DNA of 36,975 nucleotides from Actinomycetota bacterium (lineage in GTDB: Bacteria > Actinomycetota > Thermoleophilia > Gaiellales > F1-60-MAGs149). Positions 16,511 through 23,422 of this stretch are shown here, one piece after another. The DNA is taken from the NCBI GenBank assembly GCA_009885805.1, contig VFJZ01000035.1:74107-111081 (forward strand), read 5' to 3'. The translations under genes and the position numbers were made by a program. Position 1 is the first letter of the stretch. Each line of letters begins with the position of its first letter. The notes under the pieces are model-generated. The model saw nothing but the letters and a program-made list of their open reading frames with translations. It ran no database searches and was not told the DNA's origin.

Positions 16511-17449
16511 TCAACCTCTCGCGAGCGCCTCCTCAAGCTCGGCGCACTTCTGCCGCACCGCCGCCGCCGCCTCTCGCAGCGCCGCCAGCTCGCCCGGCTC
16601 GAGGTCGAGTTCCCGCACCTCCTCGACCCCGCGCCGCGAGAGCACCGCCGGAACGCCGACGAACGCTCCGTCGATGCCGAACTCGCCCCGAAGCCGACAG
16701 CACACCGGATGCAACTCGCGGCGATCCTCGAGGATCGCCCGCACCATCACGGCGGTCGCACTGGCCGGCGCGTAGTAGGCCGAACCCGTGCGCAGCAGCG
16801 CGACGATCTCGGCGCCGCCGGCACGGGTGTGCTCGAAGACGCCGGCGAGTGTCGCCGGATCGAAGATGCGCGTCGCGGGTGTCCCCTCGATCGTCGCGCG
16901 GCCCGGCAGCGGCACCATCGTCTCGCCGTGCGATCCGAGCGTCATCGCTTCGACATCCGGCGGCGCGACCCCGGCGAGATCGGCGAGGAACCAGCGAAGG
17001 CGCGCCGAGTCGAGGCCGCCCGCCATCCCCATCACCCGCCGCTCGTCGAACCCCGAGGTGCGCCAGGCGAGGTGGGTCATCTCGTCGAGCGGGTTGGTGA
17101 CGACGATCAGGATCGCAAACGGCGACTGCGCGGCTGCCTGTGCGACGCAGTCGCGCACGACCGCGGCGTTGACGAGGAGCAGGTCGAGCCGGCTCATCCC
17201 GGGCGCGCGCGGCCGGCCGGCGGTCATCACGATCACGTCGGAGTTGGCGGTGGCGCGGTAGGTCTCGGTGCCCGTCAGGCGCGTGCGGAACCTTTCGATC
17301 GGCGCCGACTGGTTCAGGTCGAGCGCGAGACCGGCGGCGCGTCCCGGGACGACGTCGACCAGCACCACCTCGCGGCAGACGTCCATCTGCGCGATCCGCA
17401 TCGCGGTCGTCGCGCCGACGTTGCCGGCGCCGATCACGGTCACCTTCAC
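16511..17449 (-). CDS. Malate dehydrogenase-like enzyme, last gene of the BMC operon
   Basis: A 312-residue NAD-dependent dehydrogenase of the LDH/MDH superfamily. NAD motif: VIGAGNVGATTAMRIAQ, with Asp in VLVDV selecting NAD. The substrate loop reads TAGRPRAPGMSRLDLLLVN; the arginine in RPRAPGM marks malate rather than lactate specificity. The catalytic motif is LGSHGETMVP and the family motif LDSARLRWFLADL is present. The GTG at 17449 overlaps the BMC-P4 stop (GTGA). In known metabolosomes NADH is usually recycled by an alcohol dehydrogenase. Here oxaloacetate reduction to malate could do that job (inference). There is no N-terminal encapsulation helix, so lumen location is not proven. Confidence 0.88.
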   Translation of the reverse strand: MKVTVIGAGNVGATTAMRIAQMDVCREVVLVDVVPGRAAGLALDLNQSAPIERFRTRLTGTETYRATANSDVIVMTAGRPRAPGMSRLDLLLVNAAVVRDCVAQAAAQSPFAILIVVTNPLDEMTHLAWRTSGFDERRVMGMAGGLDSARLRWFLADLAGVAPPDVEAMTLGSHGETMVPLPGRATIEGTPATRIFDPATLAGVFEHTRAGGAEIVALLRTGSAYYAPASATAVMVRAILEDRRELHPVCCRLRGEFGIDGAFVGVPAVLSRRGVEEVRELDLEPGELAALREAAAAVRQKCAELEEALARG

Positions 17450-17718
17450 GGCGCGGCGTCCCCCGGCGGCGCATCGAGCACCGCGACGATCAGCGACCGG
17501 ATCGGCGCCCGGCCGCCGATCAGCTCCCGCGCGAGACCCGGCGGGCGCGAGACGAGCACGTCGTCGCCGACGCCGGCACCGACGAGGTCGACCGCCAGGA
17601 ACGCCGCGCCGGGCGCGGCGCCGCGACGGTGCGAGCGGAGCGCGAGCAGCGTGCGCCCCTCGTAGGCCGGGTGCTTCACCGCGCCCGTGATGCGACCGAC
17701 GACGCGCGCCGGGATCAC
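17446..17718 (-). CDS. BMC-P shell vertex protein (EutN/CcmL family), fourth copy
   Basis: A 90-residue pentamer-forming shell protein that caps the vertices of the microcompartment. The start VIPARVVGRITGAVKHPAYE, the core AVDLVGAGVGDDVLVSRP and the end IRSLIVAVLD match EutN/CcmL. The G.GVGDDVLV turn is conserved. It has a slightly longer middle loop (SHRRGAAPGAAF) than its neighbours. The GTG start overlaps the preceding TGA by four bases, and its own TGA overlaps the malate dehydrogenase GTG. Confidence 0.9.
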   Translation of the reverse strand: MIPARVVGRITGAVKHPAYEGRTLLALRSHRRGAAPGAAFLAVDLVGAGVGDDVLVSRPPGLARELIGGRAPIRSLIVAVLDAPPGDAAP

Positions 17719-17972
17719 CCCGGATCGACCATCCCGACGACGACCGCGTCGACCGGCTGCGGCGCGTCGAACGCGTCGGCGGCGTCCGCACCGTTCACGA
17801 ACCAGACGCGCGCGCCGGCCGAGGCGCGGACGAGGTGGTCGGCGGCGACGATCGGTCGGCCCGCGTCGGCGCCCGTCTCGTCCACCGGCTGCACGATCGC
17901 AAGGCGGTGTCCGGCGAGTTCCGCCACGCGCCGCGTGCAGGTGACGGTGCCGGTGACACGCCCGAGGTTCAC
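17715..17972 (-). CDS. BMC-P shell vertex protein, third and divergent copy
   Basis: An 85-residue EutN/CcmL protein: NLGRVTGTVTCTRRVAELAG, LAIVQPVDETG and QPVDAVVVGMVD are all typical. The central loop differs from the family: VAADHLVRASAGARVWFVNG replaces the usual VAVD..GAG.GD.VLV. That loop faces the pentamer pore, so this copy may make a different vertex pore or a heteropentamer. GTGA overlaps on both sides. Confidence 0.88.
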   Translation of the reverse strand: MNLGRVTGTVTCTRRVAELAGHRLAIVQPVDETGADAGRPIVAADHLVRASAGARVWFVNGADAADAFDAPQPVDAVVVGMVDPG

Positions 17973-18238
17973 GGCGCAAGCTCCACGCGGTCGACGATCC
18001 CGATCACGAGCGCGTCGATCGGCTGCGTGCGGGTCGCCTCCGTCAGGCGGGCGGCGGAACCGATCGCGACCAGCACCGTGTCGCCCTGCCCGGCGCCGAT
18101 CGTGTCGGCGACGACGTGCTGCTCGGCGCGCTCCGTGCCATCCGGGTCGACCTCGACGACGAGCAGGAGCTTCGCGCCGTCGAGGCGCCGATCCTTGGTC
18201 GAGGAGACGATCCGGTCGATGACGCGGCAGAGGATCAC
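17969..18238 (-). CDS. BMC-P shell vertex protein, second copy
   Basis: An 89-residue EutN/CcmL protein and the closest of the four to the standard family. It reads VILCRVIDRIVSSTKDRRLD, LLLVVEVDPDGTE, VVADTIGAGQGDTVLVAIGS and PIDALVIGIVD. It has the full pore turn GAGQGDTVLV. The GTG start overlaps the TGA of the first copy by four bases. Confidence 0.92.
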   Translation of the reverse strand: MILCRVIDRIVSSTKDRRLDGAKLLLVVEVDPDGTERAEQHVVADTIGAGQGDTVLVAIGSAARLTEATRTQPIDALVIGIVDRVELAP

Positions 18239-18468
18239 AGCAGCGCCACCACCGCCAGGTCGACCGGGACGCGTCCGACACCCTCGACCATCCGCGCCGC
18301 CGCCGCGCTCGTCGTCACGACCAGCTGCCCCTGCGCCGCGCCGAGCGTGTCGACGGCGACGTAGCGCCTGCCGTCGCCGACCGTCTCCAGGAGATCGAAC
18401 CGGAACGGATCGAGCCCGTCCGCGCGGCGGGCGCAGTCGACCCGACCGATGACGCGGGCGAGCAGCAT
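18235..18468 (-). CDS. BMC-P shell vertex protein, first and shortest copy
   Basis: A 77-residue EutN/CcmL protein beginning MLLARVIGRVDCARRADGLD, with core VAVDTLGAAQGQLVVTTS and ending VPVDLAVVALL. It lacks the extra C-terminal residues after the last strand that its three neighbours carry. Its ATG overlaps the stop of the EutQ-N-like gene by one base of the TGA (ATGA), and its TGA overlaps the next GTG. Confidence 0.88.
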   Translation of the reverse strand: MLLARVIGRVDCARRADGLDPFRFDLLETVGDGRRYVAVDTLGAAQGQLVVTTSAAAARMVEGVGRVPVDLAVVALL

Positions 18469-18731
18469 CAGGCGCCCACCAGCTCGACGCCCTTCTCACG
18501 GGCGGTGTCGCGCGCGAGCGGCGTGACGACGGCTCCCGGCGCGAGCGCGATGCGACCCGCGCCGATAGCGGCAACGACGTCGTGCTCGGTCACCAGGTGC
18601 GCTGGACACTCGGTCCGTGGGCCAGCGGCGATCGGTGAAAGAATGGGATCTGATCCCTTTCTTTCACCGAGTTCCTGCAACACCCGCAGCACGATCCTCA
18701 CGACCAGCTCGATGTCCACATCGCGCGTCAC
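18468..18731 (-). CDS. Small BMC-associated protein: amphipathic helix plus EutQ-N/EutT-N-like motif
   Basis: An 87-residue protein. Residues 5-21 (VDIELVVRIVLRVLQEL) form an amphipathic helix of the kind that targets cargo into BMC shells. Residues 46-84 read LVTEHDVVAAIGAGRIALAP, then GAVVTPLARDTAREKGVEL. From memory this pattern (IT..DI..A...G......A.ITP.ARE.A...G) is found at the N-terminus of EutQ and of EutT. The same pattern occurs in the larger protein at 22060-22914. The stretch between helix and motif is encoded by an inverted repeat (18632-18670). The GTG start overlaps the aldehyde dehydrogenase TGA. The function is unknown; a cargo adaptor or lumen organiser is plausible. Confidence 0.78.
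   Translation of the reverse strand: MTRDVDIELVVRIVLRVLQELGERKGSDPILSPIAAGPRTECPAHLVTEHDVVAAIGAGRIALAPGAVVTPLARDTAREKGVELVGA
18632..18670. repeat. 18-bp inverted repeat inside a coding sequence
   Basis: Left arm 18632-18649 and right arm 18653-18670 pair at 17 of 18 positions around CTG. The core is GGGAT-CTG-ATCCC with GGTGAAAGAA flanks. It encodes GERKGSDPILSPI of the 87-residue protein, exactly the linker between its two recognisable parts. It looks like an in-frame REP-type insertion. Confidence 0.75.
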
Positions 18732-20122
18732 CTGATGCGGGCCACGCGCCGCGCCTGCGCGAAGTGGCGCGGCGAGGTGATGCCCTCGCCGGTGACGGTG
18801 CCGATCGCAAACCCCGGGTAGCCCTCGCCCTCCGCGCCGAGCCCGCGCAGCGAGCAGCCGTTGACAACCGTGACCACCGTCGACACCTCCCGCGCGAAAC
18901 GCTCGACATTCGGCGGGTGGTTCGAGTAGATCATCGCGGTGTGGCGGTTGCCACCCTCGGCCTCGATGCCGAGATCGATCGCCGCCGCCGAGTCGCGCAC
19001 GCGCACGACGGGGAGGAACGGACAGAACTTCTCCATCCAGAACAGCGGATGATCGCGCTCGACCGGCGCCACGAGCAGACCGACCGGCTTGCGCGCGTCG
19101 ATCCCGGCGGCGGCCAGCAGCACCTCGGCGTCGCGGCCGACGAACTCCCGGCGCGTGCGCGGCGCGGCGCCACTCGAATCGATCACCGCCCGGTAGACCT
19201 CCTCGACCTGGGACGGTGAGAGGACGAGCGTCGGCAGCTCCGCGAACGCCTCGATCAGCTGCGCGTAGACGCTCTCGGCCGCGACGACCGCCTTCTCGCC
19301 GATGCAGAGGATGGTGTTGTCGAAGACGGCGCCCTTGAAGATCTCGCTTGCCGCCCAGCGTGGGTCGGCCGTCTCGTCGACGACGGCGACCGGCATCCCC
19401 GGCCCGGCGGCGACGACGCGCTTGCCCGTCCCGAACGCGTCGCGCACGAGCTCGGCGCCGCCCGTGATGCAGAGCATGTCGACGCCCGGATGCGTGACGA
19501 GCGCCCGCGCCGTCTCCAGCGACGGTGCCGTCACACCGGTCATCAGGTTGTCGGGGCCACCGGCGGCGACGACCGCCTGGTTCATCAGCTCGACCGTCCG
19601 CATCGAGGTGCGGGCGCAGCCCGGGTGGGCGTTGAAGGCGACGGCGTTGCCGCCCGCGATCATCGTGATGCCGTGGTTGATCATGAACGCCGACGGCGAG
19701 TTCGTCGGCGTCACGCTCGCGACGACGCCCCACGGCAGCCAGTCCTCGATCGTCAGCCCATGCTCACCGGCGAACGCCGCCGGCCGCTCGAAGTCCTCGA
19801 CCCCGACCGACACGTTCGCCGCCAGCTGGTTCTTGGCCACCTTGTCGCGGACGCGCCCGAGGCCCGTCTCGTCGTGCGCCATCTGTGCGAGCGACTCGGC
19901 GTGCTCGTTCCCGCAACGGCGGATCGCGTCGATCGCCCGCCGACGCAACTCGACGCCGCCACGCGCGAGCGCCCGCTGCGCGGACCGGGCGGCGCCGACC
20001 GCGTCGTCGACGGAGGCGAACAGGCCGTTGCGACCGTCCGCCGCCGGCGCAGCGACGGCCGGCGACAGCTCCGCGACGACGCGGCTGACGATCGCCGCGA
20101 GCTCGGCCTCCGAGATCGCCAT
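18728..20122 (-). CDS. CoA-acylating aldehyde dehydrogenase of the microcompartment (EutE/PduP family)
   Basis: A 464-residue enzyme converting an aldehyde with NAD and CoA to acyl-CoA and NADH. Family marks are LPWGVVASVTPTNSPSAFMI (129-148), MIAGGNAVAFNAHPGCA, the loop ITGGAELVRDAF, and catalytic Cys273 in FDNTILCIGEK. The end GITSPRHFAQARR is as in EutE. Residues 3-21 (ISEAELAAIVSRVVAELSP), followed by an Ala/Pro linker, are a classic encapsulation helix, so the enzyme is almost surely lumen cargo. It is the signature enzyme of the metabolosome. The aldehyde is unknown; C2 or C3 is the default for this family. Six bases separate its ATG from the BMC-H stop. Confidence 0.94.
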   Translation of the reverse strand: MAISEAELAAIVSRVVAELSPAVAAPAADGRNGLFASVDDAVGAARSAQRALARGGVELRRRAIDAIRRCGNEHAESLAQMAHDETGLGRVRDKVAKNQLAANVSVGVEDFERPAAFAGEHGLTIEDWLPWGVVASVTPTNSPSAFMINHGITMIAGGNAVAFNAHPGCARTSMRTVELMNQAVVAAGGPDNLMTGVTAPSLETARALVTHPGVDMLCITGGAELVRDAFGTGKRVVAAGPGMPVAVVDETADPRWAASEIFKGAVFDNTILCIGEKAVVAAESVYAQLIEAFAELPTLVLSPSQVEEVYRAVIDSSGAAPRTRREFVGRDAEVLLAAAGIDARKPVGLLVAPVERDHPLFWMEKFCPFLPVVRVRDSAAAIDLGIEAEGGNRHTAMIYSNHPPNVERFAREVSTVVTVVNGCSLRGLGAEGEGYPGFAIGTVTGEGITSPRHFAQARRVARIR

Positions 20123-20127
20123 CCCCG

Positions 20128-20427
20128 CTACTTCGCCGCCTTGCTCGCGCCGATCGGCAGCGTCGCTCCGAGCGACTCGTGCGGCTTCGCGATCACGTGC
20201 ACCGCCATCACTTCCGAGATACGCGCCGCCGCGGCAGCGCCCGCATCGGTTGCGGCCTTCACGGCGGCGACGTCGCCGCGGACGATCGCCGTGACCAGGC
20301 CGCCGCCGATCGACTCGTACCCGACGAGCTCGACGTTCGCGGCCTTGATCATCGCGTCGCCGGCCTCGACGGCAGCGACGTAGCCCTTCGTCTCGACGAG
20401 GCCGACGGCATCGGTTGGGTTCGCCAT
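20128..20427 (-). CDS. BMC-H shell hexamer protein, second copy (PduA/CcmK/EutM family)
   Basis: A 99-residue shell protein that forms the hexameric tiles of the facets. It reads [20 protein letters not shown], the pore segment [20 protein letters not shown] and the end [12 protein letters not shown]. The edge lysine (ETKG) that packs hexamers side by side is present. The pore motif SIGGG differs from KIGAG in the other copy, so the two tiles probably pass different molecules. A short C-terminal tail ([13 protein letters not shown]) is extra. A strong AAAAGGAG ribosome-binding sequence precedes it, unlike the overlap-coupled genes, which fits the high copy number of hexamers. Confidence 0.95.
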   Translation of the reverse strand: MANPTDAVGLVETKGYVAAVEAGDAMIKAANVELVGYESIGGGLVTAIVRGDVAAVKAATDAGAAAAARISEVMAVHVIAKPHESLGATLPIGASKAAK

Positions 20428-20432
20428 CTCTG

Positions 20433-20440
20433 CTCCTTTT
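20433..20440 (-). promoter_or_regulatory. Strong ribosome-binding site of the second BMC-H gene
   Basis: AAAAGGAG on the minus strand, five bases before the ATG at 20427. It is the best Shine-Dalgarno sequence in the operon; most of its genes rely on 4-nt overlaps instead. This suggests extra translation of the hexamer tile. Confidence 0.6.
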
Positions 20441-20451
20441 CCGTTCGCCGC

Positions 20452-20721
20452 TCAGGCCATCTTCGCGGTGGTGGCCGCGTCGGGGCTGGGAATGACGGTG
20501 ACCGCGACGACCTCGCCGACGCGGCGGGCGGCGGCGGCACCGGCGTCGACCGCTGCCTTGACGGCACCGACATCGCCGCGCACCGAGATCGAGACGATGC
20601 CCGCCCCGATCTTGCCGTACGAGCCGGCCGTGACGTCGGCCGCCTTCAGCATCGCGTCCGCCGCCTCGACGACTGCCGCGAATCCCTTCGTCTCGATCAT
20701 GCCGAGTGATTGCTGTGCCAT
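20452..20721 (-). CDS. BMC-H shell hexamer protein, first copy
   Basis: An 89-residue BMC-H protein: [20 protein letters not shown], pore segment [20 protein letters not shown], and the terminal [20 protein letters not shown]. The pore motif KIGAG is near the PduA/EutM consensus KIGSG. Edge lysine and the arginine after the pore strand are conserved. Its ATG is preceded by a purine-rich AGGGGAG. It lies 19 bases after the ligase stop. No BMC-T (tandem-domain) gene is seen in the operon. Confidence 0.95.
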   Translation of the reverse strand: MAQQSLGMIETKGFAAVVEAADAMLKAADVTAGSYGKIGAGIVSISVRGDVGAVKAAVDAGAAAARRVGEVVAVTVIPSPDAATTAKMA

Positions 20722-20740
20722 CTCCCCTGCCTTCCGGTGG

Positions 20741-22060
20741 TCAGTAGATCTCGAGGTACTCGGTGCGTTCCCAGTCGGTGACGTGATCTTCGAACCGCTG
20801 GAGCTCGTAGCGGCGCACCGTCAGCCAGATGTCGCAGAACTCGTCGCCGAGCAGCTCCCGGATCGGCTCGGCGCGCTCGAAGTGGTCGAGCGCCTCGCGC
20901 ATGTCGTACGGCAGCTGCTCGTACTTCGGGTCGTCCTCGGCCGGCCCCGGCCCCGAGGGTGGCATCAGCTCGAGCCCCTCGCGGATCCCGAGCAGGCCCG
21001 CCGCCATCACGCCCGCGGCGACGATGTACGGGTTCGAGAGGCCGGACGCGCCGCGCTGCTCGACGTGCCGCGACGATGCCGACCCGCCCTTGATCCGGAT
21101 CAGCGCCGAGCGATCCTCGTGACCCCAGGAGATGTTCGACGGCGCGAACGTGTGCGGTCGGCGGCGCTTCAGGCAGTTGACGGTCGGCACGAGCAGCGTG
21201 TAGATCGCCTTCGCGTACTTCAGGTTGCCGGCGATGAAGGCCTTCGCGGCCTCCGAGAGCCCATGCTCGGCGGTGTCGTCAGCCATCACCGAGGCGCCGG
21301 CGGCGTCGAGCAGCGAGATGTGGAAGTGCGCGCCACACCCGGCGAGGCCGTTGAAGGGCTTGGACATGAACGTCCCGATCAGACCGTGCTTGTGCGCGAT
21401 CTCCTTGACGGCGTTCTTGTAGGTGTAGCTCTTGTCCGGGCCGGCGAGGCCATCGCCGGGGCCGAAGTTCAGCTCGAACTGACCGGGCCCGTATTCCGAG
21501 TTCGCGGTGATCAGGTCGACACCCACCTTCGGGAGCTGCTCGAACAGGTCGAGCACGACCGGGTGGAAGACGTTGAAGACGGGGTTGAAGATGTGGTGGC
21601 CGCCGAACAGCGGCGTGCCGTCGGGGTTGAGGAAGTAGTTCTCGTACTCCATCCCCGTGCGCATGCCGTAGCCCATGGCCTTCGCCTCGGCGAGCACCTT
21701 GTCGAGCAGCTGCCGCGGCGACGCCAGCCGCGGCGTGCCGTCAACGGACTCGGCGGAGCAGATGAAACGCGCGTGGCCGGGCTGCCATGGGATGCTCTGG
21801 GCCGTCGTCGGGTCCGGCCGGAGCAGCTGGTCGGCGTACGAGTACTCGGTGTTGTAGCCGGACCCAGGCACGACGTCGGAGCGCGAGTCGAGCACCTGCG
21901 CGCCGCCGTACATGTTCAGGCCGTCCTCCGCGTACTGGTACGCGGCCTGCAGCGGCACGAGCTTGACCCGCGCCGTGCCGTGGATGTCGGGCAGCTCGAA
22001 GCGGACCCAGGAGATGTCCTTGGCCTGCCAGTCGTCGAGGATCTCGACAACGGTCTTCAT
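20741..22060 (-). CDS. Glutamine-synthetase-like gamma-glutamylamide ligase (GmaS/PuuA/GlnT type)
   Basis: A 439-residue member of the glutamine synthetase superfamily, which joins glutamate to ammonia or an amine using ATP. Metal and substrate residues are present: E138/E140 in [10 protein letters not shown]189 and E196 in [14 protein letters not shown]245/H247 in [10 protein letters not shown], arginines in [12 protein letters not shown] and EDRSALIRI, and E334/R336 in [16 protein letters not shown]. The GlnA adenylylation tyrosine loop is absent, and the substrate loop (GCGAHFHIS) differs from ammonia-using GlnA (NGMH.H.S). I therefore infer that it glutamylates an amine. The ATG at 22060 shares ATGA with the previous stop. 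A GS-like enzyme inside a BMC operon is unusual. Confidence 0.9.
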   Translation of the reverse strand: MKTVVEILDDWQAKDISWVRFELPDIHGTARVKLVPLQAAYQYAEDGLNMYGGAQVLDSRSDVVPGSGYNTEYSYADQLLRPDPTTAQSIPWQPGHARFICSAESVDGTPRLASPRQLLDKVLAEAKAMGYGMRTGMEYENYFLNPDGTPLFGGHHIFNPVFNVFHPVVLDLFEQLPKVGVDLITANSEYGPGQFELNFGPGDGLAGPDKSYTYKNAVKEIAHKHGLIGTFMSKPFNGLAGCGAHFHISLLDAAGASVMADDTAEHGLSEAAKAFIAGNLKYAKAIYTLLVPTVNCLKRRRPHTFAPSNISWGHEDRSALIRIKGGSASSRHVEQRGASGLSNPYIVAAGVMAAGLLGIREGLELMPPSGPGPAEDDPKYEQLPYDMREALDHFERAEPIRELLGDEFCDIWLTVRRYELQRFEDHVTDWERTEYLEIY

Positions 22061-22914
22061 CACGGCACGAGCTCCAGTCGATCGTCGAGGGTGTGCCAGG
22101 GAATCATGCGGTCGATCCATGCCTGCATGCGGTCGGCGGCGAGCATCAGGTGCTCGCAGAGCTGCCGGAACTCGTCGTGGCTGGCCGCGCCGGTGCGCTC
22201 GCAGAACGTCTGGACGTCGCCGAGCAGCTCGATCGAGTCGACCAGGTGCCACTTCGAGAGGCGGATCGCGTGCCGGCCGCAGAGCGAGCCGAGCAGCTCG
22301 TTCAGCGCGGACAGCGGGATCGACTGTGCCTTCGCCTTGTCGCGCAGCGTCTGGATCTCCTCGCCGAGCCAGAACAGGTTGAAGCAGGCGTAGAAGATGC
22401 CGGGCATGCGGCCCATCGGCGGGCGCGAGAGCTGGCGGAGGCGGCGGACCTCGTTCGGCTCGGAGCGCCAGACGAGGTCGGTGAAACGGTCGAGGCGCTC
22501 GATCAGTTCCGCCGTCGAGCCGGCGACGGGGCGGTCCTTGCGCGTGTAGACGGCGGGCTGCATGCAGCCCCCGCAGTGCGTGCAGTAGTCGGAGCCCGAC
22601 TGCCGTTCGTGTCGATGGGCCGCGGGCGGCTGGCTGGCCGGCGTCCCGCCGACGACGATCTCGACGCCAGCCGTCTCGGCCTCTTCGCGGGCCAGGTCGG
22701 TGATGATCGCGCCGGCCGGCGCATGTAGCGCGAGGCCGGCCGCGGCGGCGCGTTGGACGTCCTCGCGGGTGACGACGCGGCCGGTCACCTGCGCCCGTTG
22801 GGCCGCGGGCGGCGGCGCCGGGGAGGGCGGCGCCGGCGAGCCCGTGGGCCGCTGCTCGGCGAGCGCCTGCTGGACGAGGGCGACGATGCGGGCGGTGAGG
22901 TCGGCGTCGCTCAT
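22060..22914 (-). CDS. Unrecognised BMC-associated protein with EutT-like layout
   Basis: A 284-residue protein that I cannot place in a characterised family. Residues 3-21 (DADLTARIVALVQQALAEQ) form an amphipathic helix followed by a Pro-rich linker (SPAPPSPAPPP), the usual cargo-targeting arrangement. Residues 47-88 carry VVTREDVQRAAAAGLALHAP and GAIITDLAREEAETAGVEI, the EutQ-N/EutT-N-like motif. Then comes H100/H102 followed by C111-x2-C114-x2-C117 (YCTHCGGCMQP). From about 130 on it is helical, ending WHTLDDRLELVP. EutT, as I remember it, has the same order (motif, H-x11-CC-x2-C, helical domain), but no B12-dependent enzyme is in the window. It starts two bases from the DUF3830 stop. Confidence 0.8.
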   Translation of the reverse strand: MSDADLTARIVALVQQALAEQRPTGSPAPPSPAPPPAAQRAQVTGRVVTREDVQRAAAAGLALHAPAGAIITDLAREEAETAGVEIVVGGTPASQPPAAHRHERQSGSDYCTHCGGCMQPAVYTRKDRPVAGSTAELIERLDRFTDLVWRSEPNEVRRLRQLSRPPMGRMPGIFYACFNLFWLGEEIQTLRDKAKAQSIPLSALNELLGSLCGRHAIRLSKWHLVDSIELLGDVQTFCERTGAASHDEFRQLCEHLMLAADRMQAWIDRMIPWHTLDDRLELVP

Positions 22915-22915
22915 C

Positions 22916-23299
22916 TCAGGACTCCCGCATCTGGACGGGGATCGAGCCGACGGAGAGGATCTCGCGACCCCACTGCTTGAGCGTGTCGAGCCCCTCGGTG
23001 ACCTTCGCGAACACCGATACCTCGCCGAACGGCTCGGTGTCGCCGTAGAAGATGCAGATCGTCTGGCGGCCCGGGTAGTAGCCGATGTCGCCGGGCTGGA
23101 CGGCGAAGATCTCGTTCTCCGGCTCGCAGAAGAACGGCACCATCACGATCAACTCGTCGCCGGCGAACTTGGCATGGACGGAGAAGCTCTCGCACGGAAG
23201 GTGCTCGCAGAAGGCGCGCGTGACGTTCGGCGCCTCCCGCTCGAGCAGGGTCGCGACGACGCGCTGATTGCCGGACAGGATCTCGAACGATCTCCCCAC
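22916..23299 (-). CDS. DUF3830-family protein, first gene of the BMC operon
   Basis: A 127-residue cyclophilin-like beta-barrel protein. It reads TLLEREAPNVTRAFCEHLPC, VHAKFAGDELIVMVPFF, GDIGYYPGRQTICIFYGDTEPFG-type core (split here as GDIGYYPGRQTICIF and YGDTEPFG) and VFAKVTEGLDTLKQWGREIL. In my memory DUF3830 genes sit next to amidohydrolases and amine or pyrimidine catabolic genes, and their function is unknown. The GTG start has a GGGAG sequence 6 to 10 bases before it. The promoter region upstream contains TAGGAT and a TGTGCA-N3-TGCACA dyad. Being first in the operon, it may bind the substrate or control uptake; that is speculation. Confidence 0.82.
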   Translation of the reverse strand: MGRSFEILSGNQRVVATLLEREAPNVTRAFCEHLPCESFSVHAKFAGDELIVMVPFFCEPENEIFAVQPGDIGYYPGRQTICIFYGDTEPFGEVSVFAKVTEGLDTLKQWGREILSVGSIPVQMRES

Positions 23300-23339
23300 G
23301 CCTACGCTCCCGGTTCGGGCACTGCAGCTGACGCAGGCG

Positions 23340-23345
23340 ATCCTA
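23340..23345 (-). promoter_or_regulatory. -10 box (TAGGAT) of the BMC operon
   Basis: Minus-strand TAGGAT, about 41 bases before the GTG at 23299. The dyad centre at 23408 is 68 bases further upstream. The GlxBCD operon has TAGGCT with its dyad centre 67 bases upstream. There is no clear -35 element, as expected for an activator-dependent promoter. Confidence 0.5.
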
Positions 23346-23400
23346 CGTGGTCAGGGGTGCCGGGCGCCAGTCTCGAGCCGCCCGTTGTCCCCGGCGCAGG

Positions 23401-23415
23401 TGTGCAGGGTGCACA
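23401..23415 (-). promoter_or_regulatory. Perfect operator dyad TGTGCA-GGG-TGCACA upstream of the BMC operon
   Basis: Six-base arms match exactly around three bases. It lies in the 123-base gap between the BMC operon and the vapC stop. It is the best of three copies in the window (others at 12976 and 30543). The likely binding protein is the PucR-type regulator at 12984. Confidence 0.65.
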
Positions 23416-23422
23416 TCCACGC

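Noticed and set aside
16511-17449. Lactate dehydrogenase identity
   Set aside because: The substrate loop has arginine (RPRAPGM) where lactate dehydrogenases have glutamine, so malate is favoured.
20468-22393. Plus-strand frame of 641 codons opposite the ligase gene
   Set aside because: It is antisense to the GS-like ligase, whose catalytic residues are all present on the minus strand.
22060-22914. Reading the 284-residue protein as a PduL phosphotransacylase
   Set aside because: The zinc-binding histidine pattern and beta-barrel repeats of PduL are not visible; the cysteine motif and helical C-terminus point elsewhere.
16511-23299. Named BMC types such as Eut, Pdu or the aminopropanol type of Mycobacterium/Rhodococcus
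   Set aside because: No ethanolamine lyase, diol dehydratase, aminotransferase or amino-alcohol kinase is present; the ligase and malate dehydrogenase do not fit those sets.
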